From Pyrenophora tritici-repentis (taxonomy: Eukaryota > Ascomycota > Dothideomycetes > Pleosporales > Pleosporaceae), in assembly GCF_003171515.1 (NCBI RefSeq), contig NC_089397.1, positions 248,001 through 312,000 on the forward strand: a stretch of 64,000 bases of DNA, in the 5' to 3' direction. Position numbers and translations under genes: made by a program. Position 1 is the first letter of the stretch; the number at the start of each line of letters is the position of its first letter. This document shows, in pieces, positions 20,880 to 33,604 of this stretch. The notes beneath the pieces were generated by a model. The model did no database searches, had not been told where the DNA came from, and saw only the letters and a program-made list of their open reading frames with translations.

Positions 20880-22516
20880 AGTAGAGAATGATCAATGATG
20901 GTACTTTTTGATAGCAGACCAGAGACACGTGGCAGGGCTATTTGTAGTTGACATCACACAGGATGCCGGAAGAGAAACAAGACCGAAACCATTGTACTGA
21001 GGATCATACAGGACGTCGGGTTGATATCTATCCGCAGGTCTTGGTTTATTCGGTGTTCGGCCTCGCGTTTTGCATGAGATCGGGTCGCGCCGGCTGCGGT
21101 GTACATGGTTGCAGTTGGCTGGACGGTAAGATCCAAATGGCTAGAAGGTGTGAGTCTACACGATGATTTGAAAAGTCGGGTGGCAACCAGTTCGGATGAG
21201 GATGTAATGTTTTGGTCGATACATCAGCCTTGCGCTTGCTCCCAGTCGCCCATGGGCGAGAGTTGCTTTTGCTCAACATGATTTGCGGTCAGATTACCTG
21301 GAGGCGGCGAATACATGCTGGAGGAGCTTTTGCATTGAGTAGTTTCCAAGTAAGCGAGGAGTCATGATCAAGGTGCGTCATTGATGCTGCAGAGGGAGGG
21401 TCGTGACCTGGACGGTGTAGGCTAGCTCAGACAGCTGACATGATTAGCCTCATAAGCCAGCCGAAGTTTTTGGGGGGTACCTGCATGCGCCTGCTATGCA
21501 GCTCCCCCATCAAATGCAGCCCTATGTCATGAATCGTGACTACCAAACTTGACACGGCGAGTTTCATGCGGCGGACGAGGGAAGACGGAAACAGACAAGG
21601 AGTTTGCAAGTAGGGGAGTTTGAATAAGCCCGTAAAGGATGTTTCATCGCACATCTGCCGTCCGCTAAGACGGAATGGCAATCGGAAGTTCCGTCCGAGG
21701 GAGGGTGCCAACAGACGCCATCTAGGGTAGCTTGTCCGGAACTCGCTCTGGGCCTTCCGAGCATACCGAAGGAGTGAGGAGCTCGCCCGGTATGCCCAGG
21801 GGAGCTTCTGCTATGGAATTGGCTCAGACGATTCGAGACGCAATGTGATTGTATGTGGACTCGTCCGAGCTGCGCCTCGTCCTGACGCGCGCGCCTGAGT
21901 AGGAAGCAGTCCGAGAGCCAGGGTGATGTTTGAGAGGACGGGTTCGGGGGGAACGATTTAGGGGAAACGAAGGGCTTAACACGAGCCCACGTCCTCTGCA
22001 GAAGAAGAAACACTCACTCTAAGACCAAGGCAAAAACACAGTTTGGATGAACCAACTAGTCAAATCTACAGCCATAGCAGGGTAATTATCATCTGGCTAG
22101 GGTCAGATCAGACAGCGTGAACCCCCCCCCCCATTAACGGTCAATGCCGCTCACACTCACGCCAATCACGACCAAGGCGTCTCCGCAAGCTGCCTCATTT
22201 CCCAGGACCCTGCCTCTCAACTACCTTTGCTCCAACTACGGTGTGCTCTCCTTTCAGTTTCCTGTTTCCGTTTCCATTGTTTCTGTTTCTGTTTCTGTTT
22301 CTCTTCGTCTGCAAGCCTCACACCGTGACCGTCACTACAGCCACGATTGGATCCCACGCCCTGGACCACGCGCCCGCATCCGCTCCCGTGCCTGCCACAG
22401 CTGTCATACCCGCCATATCCATATCACCTGCCAACCCCGGATTAGAGCTACCGCCTCGGCCCACACGCGAGTCTTCAGCACTCGGAGCCTCCAGATTCGC
22501 AACATGCGGTAGCAGC
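20880..22516. other. Intergenic plus leader of the 22517 gene
   Basis: No gene seen at 20880-22100. A run of 11 C lies at 22122-22132. From 22180 the plus strand becomes C/T-rich with tandem TTTCTG units (about 22270-22306), like a fungal promoter/leader. An in-frame open stretch begins at 22241 (MCSPFSFLFPFPLFLF), so a longer N-terminus cannot be excluded. Confidence 0.45.
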
Positions 22517-24519
22517 ATGGAGAGCATTATCCCCGACGACTCGCCTCTTGCGCATTATCTTGAAGGTGCGACGATGATGAATATATCTTTGCAGGGGATG
22601 CGCCAGCCACTAACACACCTGACAGGCCAAGGAAGAGGGGAATCCCGCCCACCCTCACCCTCGCCAGCCGCTTCGACTTTCCCAGACTCGCAATCGCAGG
22701 GCTTCGCACCGCGGGGTCCTTCGACACTGCAATCGAGAATCAGAGATAAACTCCCTCAGCCGCTTCGCATCCATGCGCGCCATGGCTCCATTGCCCGCAT
22801 ACACACGGCCTGCTCGGTATGACGCACACACTACGACTGGCATGATTTACTGACTGTGCGCAGAAGGCAGTCAACTCGAGATTGGGGCGCGCCGACAACG
22901 AGCGCTTTCTAGAGCAATTCCGCTACCTCATCGTCGCTTCCCAGTTATTAGGTGAGCAGGGCGGGTTGCGCACATCGGCCATTCCTAGCTTTGCGACCGA
23001 CGAGCGCACCGATGCGCATGAATTTAGAGCCGCCAGGATAAGCCCCATTGGCGCTGCACTCACCGGGTCGGCCACCTTCATACTCGTATGGCTGGTACAC
23101 TGGTCGCGACGCCAGGAAGGCTTTAGCAAGGGGAGGACGCTATTGGTGCTGTTGGTTTTTGCCGCAATGGCCACTGCCGCCTATGGCTACATGCGACGTC
23201 AATGGCTTTATTATCTGAGGCAAGAGGCAGTCAAGGGCGCATCTGCATTGGTCACGAACCTGCAAGCATACGACGCCTCTACGTCGGCCGCGCTTGCCTT
23301 GATTCAAGAGGTGGAGCTTGTATCGCGTGGGTATCGATTGTAGGTTCCCCATTTGACATCCCATGTCAGTCTGGTACTAACAGTCAGCAGGAGCAGTCCT
23401 CTGCCGCCCATCTCGCGCCTCGAGGAAAAGGGACACGCTCGCCGATGCCAACGGCTACGTCGTCATCTGCGTGCGACCTACGCCGAAATTATTCCGGTCC
23501 TTTCCCATCAGTGCGCCATTCTGAAGCAGTTGGTCCAAGCTGACGATCTGGAAAAGTACCTCGATGTCTATGAGATCAGCAACCCTGACCTGCAAGAGGC
23601 TGCGCTGAGCTACAGCCCATCCGAGTTTGACGATGCCGAGACGCTCAAAGCCCTTCGCATCTTACAGTATCGCTTGTCCATCCTCCGACGTGTATACCTG
23701 TGCTCTCTGTTGGCCCTCGAAGCAGATGGCGGCACGCCTGATTTCGCACGATGGTCCACCGTGGTCGATTCCATGCTCAACACCGCTCGTCCTGCGGGGC
23801 AATGGAGCGAAAAGTTCAATCGCGTGCTAGTCGAGGAGGACCAGTTTGTCCTTCCATCACCGGCCAAGGCAGCGCCCACGCCTGGACGCGACAAGATCCG
23901 AAACTCGGTGCGCAAACTTTCGGGCCTATCCAGTGGCATCCGTGGCCTGCAAGCCAAGATGCAAGTACTTCGAGAGGAGACCACCAAGAGCTTGGAAGAC
24001 ACAGAGGATGTCACCGAACTGGGCCACTCCCTCTTGATGCAATATGACTCGATTGGTGCCGACCTCAAGAGCTTGGTCCAGGCATGGGAAGCAGGCAAGA
24101 GCGCACTGGCATTGAACATTGATCGCCAGGAACGCAGAATTTCCCAGGCCTCTTCAACCGGCCTGCGCTCCCCAGTTCCGAGCTTGGGCGGACTCACCGC
24201 TGTAGACGAAGGCAGTCCGTCTGACGCTCTACGTGCTCTTAATGGCGACCTGCTGAGTCCCCACCAGAGTGCCCCGTCGAGCGATCAGGGCAGCGCGTCC
24301 GATGACGAAGTGTTTGAGGCTATTGCGATACCAAAGACACGTGCCACCATGTCGAGAGAAGAGCGTATGCAGAAGATCCAGGACGACCGCATTCGACAAG
24401 CTACATTCCGCGAGCAACGCGATGCGGGCACCAATATGCTGAGGGAGTTGGAGTCGGTCATCAACATGCGACCCAAGCGCATGTCGGCCCCTCCCGGTGC
24501 ACGAATTACTAGTATTTGA
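22517..24519 (+). CDS. Inp2/vezatin-like myosin-binding membrane protein
   Basis: Three exons, 22517-22816, 22864-23339 and 23391-24519; introns 47 and 51 bp, the second with CTAAC; 634 aa. Two membrane helices sit close together (ISPIGAALTGSATFILVWLV and TLLVLLVFAAMATAAYGYM). A long cytosolic helical region follows, with the block ELVSRGYRL-SSPLPPISRLE assembled across the second intron. This arrangement matches the fungal family carrying the myosin-binding motif of peroxisomal Inp2, related to vezatin. In yeast Inp2 links peroxisomes to Myo2 for inheritance, but the role in filamentous fungi is inferred. The C-terminus has charged helical segments (MSREERMQKIQDDRIRQAT). Confidence 0.85.
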
Positions 24520-25795
24520 GTCGTATTTTTCCTTGTGTCTATCGCTGACCTAATGATGGCTATCATATATCGCTTTTCCTTTATGCTTCCCTTCTTGTGT
24601 CTTCACGGCACGCATTGGGTTTTACAACTTGATTTGGGCATTTACGCTATACCACGGCCGCGGTCGCATTCGCTTTTTCCTTTCTTCTCTTTTTTCATTA
24701 CACAGTCCCATGGAGTCGGAGGCTCATGTCTATAACGTATATCCTGTGGTCAAAGTACCCTCACAAAATAGTAATGATATACATCACCATATCTACTTGA
24801 AGCATGTACTATGCGCCTCGTCGTTTCCCCGACACGGATACGAGAGGTAACGTTACGCGACACGACGTGGCTGAAGGATAGTGGTGTCGGAGAAATAATC
24901 CGCAAGGTGGTTATGCGGTAGCGAGACGAGGCTGTTCAGCCACAGCATGGGTTGCGAGATCAGCATCGTATCTCGCTCTGAGAGCGCACATGCACATTTG
25001 CTCTTGGGGATAACAGTCAAAGCCGGCTGTTAGAGGGAGCCATATGACCATGTCATGTGCTCGGTGAGGATTCAGTCTGTGACACCTACGCCATGGCTGC
25101 AGCAAGAACATGTGATCTCAGCTGTATGGCAATCTACATGTACATGATCACCTTCCAAATTTCATAGTCACATGCGTAGAATGGCGCACTTGAGACATCT
25201 GGAAACGGCAGGATTGATTCGATTAAACGCTTTGCGCCAAAAGCAGCTTCGTTGGTGCCACAGGGGCAGTTGCGACTCAGTCTACGACGTGATACCGTGA
25301 TAGACTAACCGCTCTCGCTCAGGTACCCAATGACGACCGGGTGTTCCTTCCCGCTGGGCTGGACTCATTGGCACCAAAGCCCCTGCCGTGGACCTCAGTC
25401 GCGGTTCCTTCTGATCTTACTTCACCTTCTACTACTCCATGACGGCTGGAGGCTTCAGCTTGGTGCACCGTAATACTACCATCTCAATCGTTGTTTCTTT
25501 GCAAACACATCATGACCCAGGTCGTCCGCCTAGCGGAGCATCGCGCAGCCAACACTAGACTTCTACCGAATGCCGTCGCACAATGGCTGTCATCTTATCT
25601 CAACGAGCGAACACGTACAAGGAACCAAAATGACGTCGGAATCATATCAGGAACTAGTCTGCAGGAGAAAGGACGACACAAGAAAGAAGACATAATTCTG
25701 AGATACCTCCATGAACTACGCAAAAGATACTTGCTCTTTCTACAGCATACAGGAAAGCTTCCTCAACCATCACTCACACAGTGTGTACAACACTC
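24520..25795. other. Convergent intergenic region, no gene seen
   Basis: It lies between two convergent genes, so only 3' UTRs are expected. No frame with protein-like composition or splice-linked continuation was found. Confidence 0.5.
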
Positions 25796-26729
25796 TCAAT
25801 CGTCGTCATCATCGACCGTGCCATCAGTCTTCCGCGGCCCCCGGGGAGCGCCGTGTCGTCTTCGCATGTGCACTTTTAAACCATCGGAACGGGCGTACTC
25901 TTTGTCACAGTTTTCGATAGGGCAAAGGTATCGAACTTTGGCTCGACTGGATCCTACGCAAGTCTGAGTCTTGAGATGGCGCGTGAGATTTCCCAGTGCG
26001 TGTACACCTGTGAGGACCGTACCGCAACGATAAGGACACGGCACACTATAATCGTTGTCGGTCTGAGATCCTCCAGGCGAAACGGCCGATGATGTATGGA
26101 TGGTACTTGGAGGCGAAGCGGAAGCGCTCGCTGTTGGGGAAGTGAATGGGAAAGTTTGAGCTGAGCTGAGAAGTCACATCAGCCCCGTCAGTCCAACCTG
26201 AACAATTTACATACAAAGGTGTCATGGCAGGAGCGATTGAGGTATTCAGACGAGGCGGTTGAAGGGGAGTGTATCCTGGAGCCGACGGGTAGCTACCTGT
26301 CTGGGGAGGACCATAACTGTTTCTAGGTCAGCGAAGACCCGCAGTCTCCACTGGATAAACGTACTAATTGGTGTTGGGATAGGTTGGCGATGGCGTGTAG
26401 TTACCCGCCAGATTTTCCTGCGAACCCGCTACAGCATCGCTATTGGGAGTGAAACTACTGTGGCCGCGAAAACTATGGCCCGCTGTACCGGACTGTTGAT
26501 AACCAGGGTGCGGATAATAGGAAATGGGCTGCTGGGAATACGTAGCCGCCTCATGGTTCCAGCCTTGCCCATATGACTGGAAGCCAGACAAAGGAGACGT
26601 TGCTCCGAATGCTTGTTCGGCCCCACTGGAACTCACTGGAGGCAGAGAGGATGATGTCACTCTCTGGTTTCCATCGTTATCTTGTGACCAGGAAGCCCCA
26701 TGAGCACCCTGGGAGTGATGGTACGCCAT
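25796..26729 (-). CDS. C2H2 zinc-finger transcription factor
   Basis: Three exons, 26729-26365, 26316-26215 and 26165-25796, joined by 48- and 49-bp introns; 278 aa. The first 200 residues are low-complexity, rich in S, Q, Y, P and G (activation-domain-like). The C-terminus holds two fingers. The first is atypical: CPYRC, then NLTRHLKTQTC, with Cys as last ligand. The second is classical: CPIENC, then DGLKVHMRRRH. The tail is acidic (TVDDDDD). The paired-finger layout at the C-terminus of a short protein is common in Dothideomycetes, and targets are unknown. Alternative acceptors for intron 1 give a stop or a broken frame, which supports the one chosen. Confidence 0.85.
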
Positions 26730-29700
26730 ATGAGTAAATATCCCTCCGTCCTGGATTGTTCGTGTTGCAGTATGCGGCTTTGGAAGTGATTATCGGTCTA
26801 CGACTATCTTCCGAGGGCTCAAAATTTGCCTCTCGGGAAAGCCGCAGGTACTCTGGAGATTTACAGTGGATGTGTTTCCAAAGAGAGCAGAGAAAGTTGC
26901 CCCCAAAAGACAGCGATGCAGAGCTTTGGTCACTTGGGCACGGGAAAGTACCTAGGTAGTATCCCACAGGCTTTACTTGCTAACTATTCAGTCAGATTTA
27001 TGGCTGATCAAAGAACTTTTGAATCGCTCAGTCTCCATCCATATTCTGCTTTCCGACGGAAGACAACTTACCGGTGCTGGCTGTTGATCGATGCTGTATC
27101 TATCCGCGAAGAGAATAACGGTCAAAGGTTGCACGCCCAAGTAAAGTGGGCTACGCACTATGTTATACTGCTATGCATCATTGGAAAAAAAAACATGTAG
27201 GGCTGGATGATGCACGGCAGCCGGTGAAGGAAGCCGAGCGAGCGCACGACGAACCACGGCACGATCAGGCTGGCAAGCCACCACCAGGGAATGTCTCGCT
27301 TCACCGTGCGCTCAACATGACATGCCTGTCAGAGTAGCTGCATCCCAACTCAAAGGGCAAGGGATTGTGCGACGATCAACAACTGCTGCCCTTGCCAATC
27401 AAACATGCAACAGCAACCCCGGATGTGGCACAGCGCATGAGATGCCTTGTTGGCTTTTATGCGATGCCTTTACCGCCCGACTGTATTGCAAAGCTACCGG
27501 CGTTTTATGCGGCTATCGCAACAGACAGAAGCCTTATTTCCGATTTTCAACTCAGAAAATGGGCAAAGGCTGTGGGAAGGGCGTCTCCCACAGCATACGT
27601 TGCCGGGAAACCCTGATACCATGTGTACATCCAATCAGTAATACCAGTACCATATCCGGAGGTGTTATTTCTCCGCTTAATTTCAATTCCCACTGGCTTC
27701 GATGATGGATGACGGACAAGGGTCAACTGGTAGCATACTGCTGTATCTTCTCGGGTACCCTGAGCAGTGACCAAACAGGCTTCGCTATCTACTTGATGGA
27801 TACAGGGCCATGACTTGAACAACAGTAACACAGTCGAAGCAGCCATTCAGGGAAACGGGTGGAAATGGATCACGTTCTAGTTTTTGCCTTCTACGCCACG
27901 CCTTGTGCACGCTGCACGTCTTACCTGCAGCGGAGCCGTGTTGAATACGAACCACGAGGGCGCTACATCAACAATGTAGCGCATATTATTAAGGGGCGTC
28001 TCGTTTAGGCGCACAAAATTCGATTCGACAAGTAGTTCTTGCGAAGTCAAGTGGGTTGGCGGGACGGCTCGTGACGCGCAGTTCCGGCTATGAGTGGTCT
28101 ACCGATCAACCCGACCGGCCCGAAATCTTGCTCATTGGTGTGCAGGAAGATGGCACATGACAGGAGATAGAACACGGAAAATTGGCAGCAAAATGGGTAG
28201 CACGATATGCGTCCAACCCTGGAGCTAAATGCGTTTTACCGTGTTCATGGTCAGCCTCCAGAGCACGGGCAAGCGCTCCGTTACGATGATGATTACCCGC
28301 ATACGCCATCCGATCGGATCGACGCGGACAAATTGGATGATACCGACACATTCAATATGAGAGGGGCATCCTTGACATGAGTTCTTTACAATTCTAGCCC
28401 TGTTCGTTCCTGTCATGATACATGTTTTCCGACTACTCGGGTTAGAGCAAGGCCAGCCCAACCACGTGGAACAAAGAATACAGTCTGCGTCAGACCTTAC
28501 CCGGAACGTGCTATGGGGCGGCATTACTTGGCAAGCTGTCTAAGCACTCAAGAACATGATCGCATGGTAGTACAGTCTGGGACAAGTATTGTTCAAGGGG
28601 CCGAAGCTAAGTTGCGAAGGGTGATTTAATCCTGCTAAACGCCACAATCAGAATTACTACGCTTTTGCCATACAGTTGACGGAAACACCAGGAGCAAGGG
28701 ATGGGAGCACTGCCTTCCTGCCAAGATGTTCAACGGCATGGCATGATAAGTGCACGCACAGTCTGTACACATTGATTGGCATCGGGACAATCAGGGAAAC
28801 TGTCCCATAACTGCAGTGGTATCACGACTCCGTATGCTCTCCCCATTCTTATTACCGGCAGCTGGCAATGCATTAAATCGGGAAAAGGCAACCAATGCGA
28901 TCTGTGTGCAAAGAAGCGGTGAGTATGCGAGAGCCTCGTGAGCAGGCAAAAGTGGGCTTTTGAACTGAAACCCAGGGCATACTTTTGGATTGTCGTATCT
29001 GCCAAAGAAAAAAAAATCCGCAACAGAAAAACGGGCATGTCAGCCAAAAGCGGTCGCTTAATCAGATGCAGTCGAGTCGTCGTCGTCAATGCGCTCGGAA
29101 CATTGAGCGGTGAAAGGGGCCTGTGTGGTTGGCCAAACCTCTTGATTCGGTAACCGATGCAGGCCTGAGAATGTCAGCCTTGTCTGTACCGCAGTGCATT
29201 GCATGCAGCGATCCAATTCGGGAAACACATACTTCTGCAGAGGAGACACTTGTACGCCTCACGATTCTTGGTAGTGTGCGTCACTTCGACTACAATCGAG
29301 AGAGCATGTAGCCTTGAGGTGGGGATCTACTCTCATTCATCGACGTTGAGTCAGCGTACAGACAGCAGTGCCATCTTACAAGTGCTGTCTTCACGAAAAA
29401 ATAACGCTAACCCATAGGTATTTTCGCAGACTGCCTCAAAGCTTTCCTATTCTTAGCCGATCATTGCATCGCAAGCGTGTGCGTGCGTACAAACCCGTCA
29501 CTTTCATACATACCGATGATGCTAGATGCACGTGCTTGGTAACGATATATAACGCCACTACGTTGTGGCAACATGGCGTGTTGCACATGAAATGCAAACT
29601 TATCCTAGGCGAAACGTTACGCTAACTCTATTCTAACTACATGGGGCCACAGACAGGAAGTATGGTTGTACATTTTTACACCTTTGGATGCATGCAAAAG

Positions 29701-29881
29701 ATCTGCAAGAAAACGGAGCAGCAGCGCCAGCCTCGTCTCGAGGCTTGGGGGGTTTTTTTTTTACAAACAAGATTAATGGTCGAATGTTGGAAGACGGCGT
29801 CATGGGGAAAAGTATTGAGGAAAAAATCTCTTTGCTGGTGTAGCGTATTTTGAAATAGAGAAATCAAGCGTATTGCACTAG
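26730..29881. other. 3.1-kb region without a recognised gene
   Basis: Frames are short, overlapping and lack motifs or plausible exon joins. At 27960-27982 a 9-bp perfect inverted repeat (GCGCTACAT, 5-nt loop) is present; one such hairpin is expected by chance in a window of this size. The left end contains the promoter of the gene at 25796-26729. Confidence 0.45.
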
Positions 29882-30893
29882 TTAGGCCAAGTTCCCATTT
29901 CTCCGCTTCTTCGCTGGCGGAACATCCAACTCTGGGTGACTCCGTCGAAGATGCACCAGTAGCGCGTCTTTGCGCCCAAACGTCTTTGCGCACTCTGGTT
30001 TATCGCAGCGGATACTTTTTGCTTCCTTGTGGTGGCGTTCCATGTGGCGGTTGTAGTTGCGCCGCGCGCAGTATCCTGTAAAGACAGTATCATGGCACTG
30101 CGAGCAGTGCAGACCCTGTTGTACATCGTCACTGGTTATGTAGAAGTTAGCTTGTTACTACAAGGTGTTCGGGGGGTGCAGCTGATATAGCGTACCCTTG
30201 GGGTTGAGGTCGATTTGCTCCTGGTGATTGTGGTCGGGGTGGTATGTGATTATATTGATTTTCTGTTGTCGCGGTGAAGATATTGGGGTTGGGGTTAAGC
30301 GGAGAGTGCTGTGATGATCCAGGTCGCAGTGTTACGTGACCGTATCGATCTTCTGTCGTCTCGGTGAAGATATTGGGATCCGGGGGAGAGTGCTGTAAGG
30401 AGGTATTCATATATTCGGTGGTTGTATACGGGTTTTGATCATACACCCCTTGACTACCAGCCATCTGCGGCAATGCAGCACTCAGACGTCGATAGGGCGT
30501 CGAAACCGAATGATTTGCTGGCCATAACTCTCCAGTAGAGGCGCTCGACTCAGGCACCTCGCAATACCGTTGACGAAGTGTGAGCGGCGCATGATAATCG
30601 TATTGTACTGCCGCTTGATACACAGAAGGCGGCCAGTGGTGCTGAGCAACCTCTTGCGAAGGTAATGCGGTGAGGTTGTATGGGGAGGTGGGTGTGTGAC
30701 TGTAGGCGGGTTCTGAGACTCGTTGGATGGTGTTTTGGGGATGAGTATGATGACAGTTCTGTGTGGGTTTTAGCGCAGGCTTTGGTACTTGTGGTTGGTT
30801 GTTGTTGATATTTGTGGGTGGTGTTAGGGGTTTTGGACGCACCGGTAGGGTTTTACGAATGTTGTGTGGATGGGGGTTGTTTGTTGTCGACAT
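29882..30893 (-). CDS. C2H2 zinc-finger protein with an internally repeated linker
   Basis: Two exons, 30893-30196 and 30131-29882; 64-bp intron with CTAAC; 315 aa. The N-terminal 230 residues are P, N, Q, T and Y-rich. They contain a tandem duplication of about 28 residues (QHSPPDPNIFTETTEDRYG and QHSPLNPNPNIFTATTENQY). The second exon supplies two fingers: CSQC followed by NYNRHMERHH, and CDKPEC followed by ALLVHLRRSH. A basic KKRR tail could be a nuclear signal. Splicing to the second exon is required to reach the fingers; exon 1 alone ends in a non-finger tail. Probable nuclear regulator, target unknown. Confidence 0.85.
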
Positions 30894-33084
30894 TTTGATA
30901 GAGGAAGTTGATTTTATGCTAAAGGTAGGGATTCCTCACTACCCACTCTCGTTTGATTCAAAAACTCCTGCCACGAAGCAAGAAACAAAGCGAACATTAG
31001 AATGTCACAAACCAAAAAATAGAGCCAAAAGCCCTATTTTTCACCACTTTCAAACCCTGACCACGGGACGCGCCGCTCGTCCCACTCATTCAATGCCACT
31101 TCAACAAGCCGGCTGCGCCCCCGTTTTGCAAACTCAACTCAGACAACGTAGCATTTGTGCCCAGCCCAAAGCCAGCGGACAACACATCGAAGCGCCCTAC
31201 TCCACCGACGAATGAGCCAGTGGCGAAACGGAAACACAGTCCCGGAACCAGACCGGGCGAGCGCTTCACTCACAAGTTAGTTGTGACAGAGAAAGCCTTG
31301 TTTGTGAGCGTGAGTAGGGCAGGCAGGCAGAGTCATTTGCCTGTTCTGCCTTACCGGTTAATGCTGAAAAGGCGAATCAGAATGGTGTTTGGGTAGTGTT
31401 AGCCGCGATATCGAGAGGGAAAAGTGCGATGGGCGGCCTCTTGGAGGAGGGTACGAGTCAAGATGCTGGGGTTGGTTTTGCCAGCGCATTGCTCATGACG
31501 GTATGTGTGAATGGGTGGGTATGGGTGTTTGCATATGTCAGCGCCGCCTCTGCTTTTTTGGCTGCCTTGTGAGTGTAACGTGGACTTGACTTGATTTGAC
31601 TTACCTAGCTAGGTGTAGATAGTGGGGACCGAACTGGACTGGACCGGGACGGGACGGGAAGGGGAAGTTGGTTCCCCTTGTCCCTCCCGTGCCGCAGTAT
31701 AAGTTTTGCTAGCGACCGGGATGGAGTTATGCGTTGGAGGGAGGCCGCCCACGAGCGAGTGTGGTGTAAGGCAACGAGGTATATGTGGGTGTACATGCCA
31801 AGATTGGCCCGGCGGGTCTGAGACATGAGTGAGCTACGGGGGATCCGTTGGGGCTGAGTTCGTAACGAGTTTTCCAAGTAACGTGGGAGAGACAGACGTG
31901 TGGTTAGACTTTTTGTTTGGAATAGGGAAGGGGGCAAAAGAAAGGAGAGAGGAAAGGCTGGCCCTTAGGGCGACGATATGTGGCGAGGTGAGATATGTGG
32001 TATGGCATGAAGCACCAACAAATCCGTATTCTCGCAGAAAAAGAAACACTGAGTGGCGATGGGAAAAGGTGGCGGATGGGAATATATCAACTTCTCCTAT
32101 CCCTTTCAGTCTATCCATACCTTCTATCTACCCACAGCTTCACCCCGTTGGGCATCTCTGCGTTTCCTTTCCTCCATCTCTTTCTCACCAGTACATGCCC
32201 CTCTTTTCCCACCCCCTCATCCATTTCCCCCAAAGAAGCCCAAAGAGTGAAGCGCACGCGAAAAGCCTAGCCGTACAGAATCCCATGTGCCAACACATCG
32301 GACACCACATGCCCTGCCCTGCCAGCACATATGATGTGTGGTAGGTAGGCTGAGCGCTAAACTATGAAAGCCCTGGAGGGCACGAGGTTGGCACACAAGG
32401 CTGCAGCCTGATCAAGTTTAACAAACCTATGGTTAGATGACACGTTTTACAGACGGGCTGGCTAGCTTGAGCTTTAGTTTGAGCTGAAAATTGGGCTTGG
32501 TTTGGGCTGGCTGAGTTGTGGGTTGAGGAGTGGGTTGTGGTGTTGCGATTCTGTTGGGGTGGGTGTGGCGCGGATGTGTGGCACAGCCGAGTATGGATGT
32601 GGAATGTGGATGCCTGGCTGGGGTTATGTGGCGCAGTTGTGGTGCTGTAGCCTGAGAGGTTTGGAGGCACAGAGACTTGGAGAGAGGCAGAAGACTTGTA
32701 GGAGGGGGGTTGGGTATTTAAAGGGGCCTTGAGATATTTTTTTCTACTTTGTAGGGTTTGGAGTGGTGGGTTTTTGGGTTCTTGGTGAGTGTCTTGGTTA
32801 GTGGAGGAAGGGAAGGTGTGTACGATTATGGGTATGGAGGATAGGTCGGGGTTTGAGAATAGGGTGGTATTGGTAAAAAAGATAGAGAGAAATTGATTCA
32901 AGGATTTAGTAGACTGGTAGAGGGTAGTGAGCTAGGTTCTTGCATTTGTACAGAGGTCGGTACTGTATGTGTAACTCCTTTGATATTGTGCATCCAATTA
33001 CCTAAGTATACATAGTATTCGTATTACAATGATACAGTTGTCAAACAGGTACCCGTTAGATACACAATTCCAGGACGCGCCTAC
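30894..33084. other. Intergenic, CT/GT-biased low-complexity stretches
   Basis: 30894-31250 is the promoter side of the zinc-finger gene. 32362-32901 is an open minus-strand frame of 179 codons but consists of biased S/T/P/N composition with no motif; I do not accept it as a gene. 32040-32250 is strongly C/T-rich on the plus strand. Confidence 0.45.
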
Positions 33085-33190
33085 AGGCTAGGGGTTCTCT
33101 TCGATCTCAAATTTGCTGCGTCGATGTAATCTTTTGAAGTCTTTTGGATGCGGTGACGCGCCTGTAAGATAATAAAGTTGACGTCACTCA
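33085..33190 (+). repeat. Copy A of a dispersed repeat
   Basis: About 105 bp similar to 38443-38533. Shared blocks include TTGCTGCxTCGATGTAA, a CTTTT-A-AGT-CTTTTGG stretch, GTGCGGT or GATGCGGT, and a GGCGTCACTC/GACGTCACTC end, with about 14 bp extra in this copy. No coding potential. Family unknown. Confidence 0.65.
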
Positions 33191-33604
33191 AAATTAATCG
33201 ACGAGTTAGGTATACAGGGGGGTGTCTTATTATGATGGATCTGCGGGTGTGCCGAAGAACTAGTCAGCATCGTGGTTACCTAGCGGGGTCAAGCTCTCTG
33301 ACGTCAAAACTTGACATACAGACAACCTTCAAAAGTCAAACTTCAGAATGTTACTGCTACTGAAAGCCTTGATTCTAAGCTTTCTTATGAAAGTTAAAGT
33401 ATACTCTGCTTTATCTTATATCCTTTCCCTGATGCGTCCCTCGCTAAAGTCGGGTTGGCAACCCCTGGGGTACAAGCTCTGCAGCCGTCTCGTCTCAAGG
33501 GAGAACAGAAGGGCTTGCTCGATAAATGCTTCAGGTTACGAGCGCCGGTAGATATCTTGCAAACCTTCCAACAAAAGCCTTCGAAAAACGAGCTTCGCCG
33601 TAGA

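Noticed and set aside
27960..27982. 9-bp perfect hairpin GCGCTACAT
   Set aside because: One or two such hairpins are expected by chance in 64 kb; no terminator or RNA context.
32362..32901. 179-codon minus-strand frame
   Set aside because: Low-complexity S/T/P/N sequence from a G/T-rich tract; no start context, domain or exon join.
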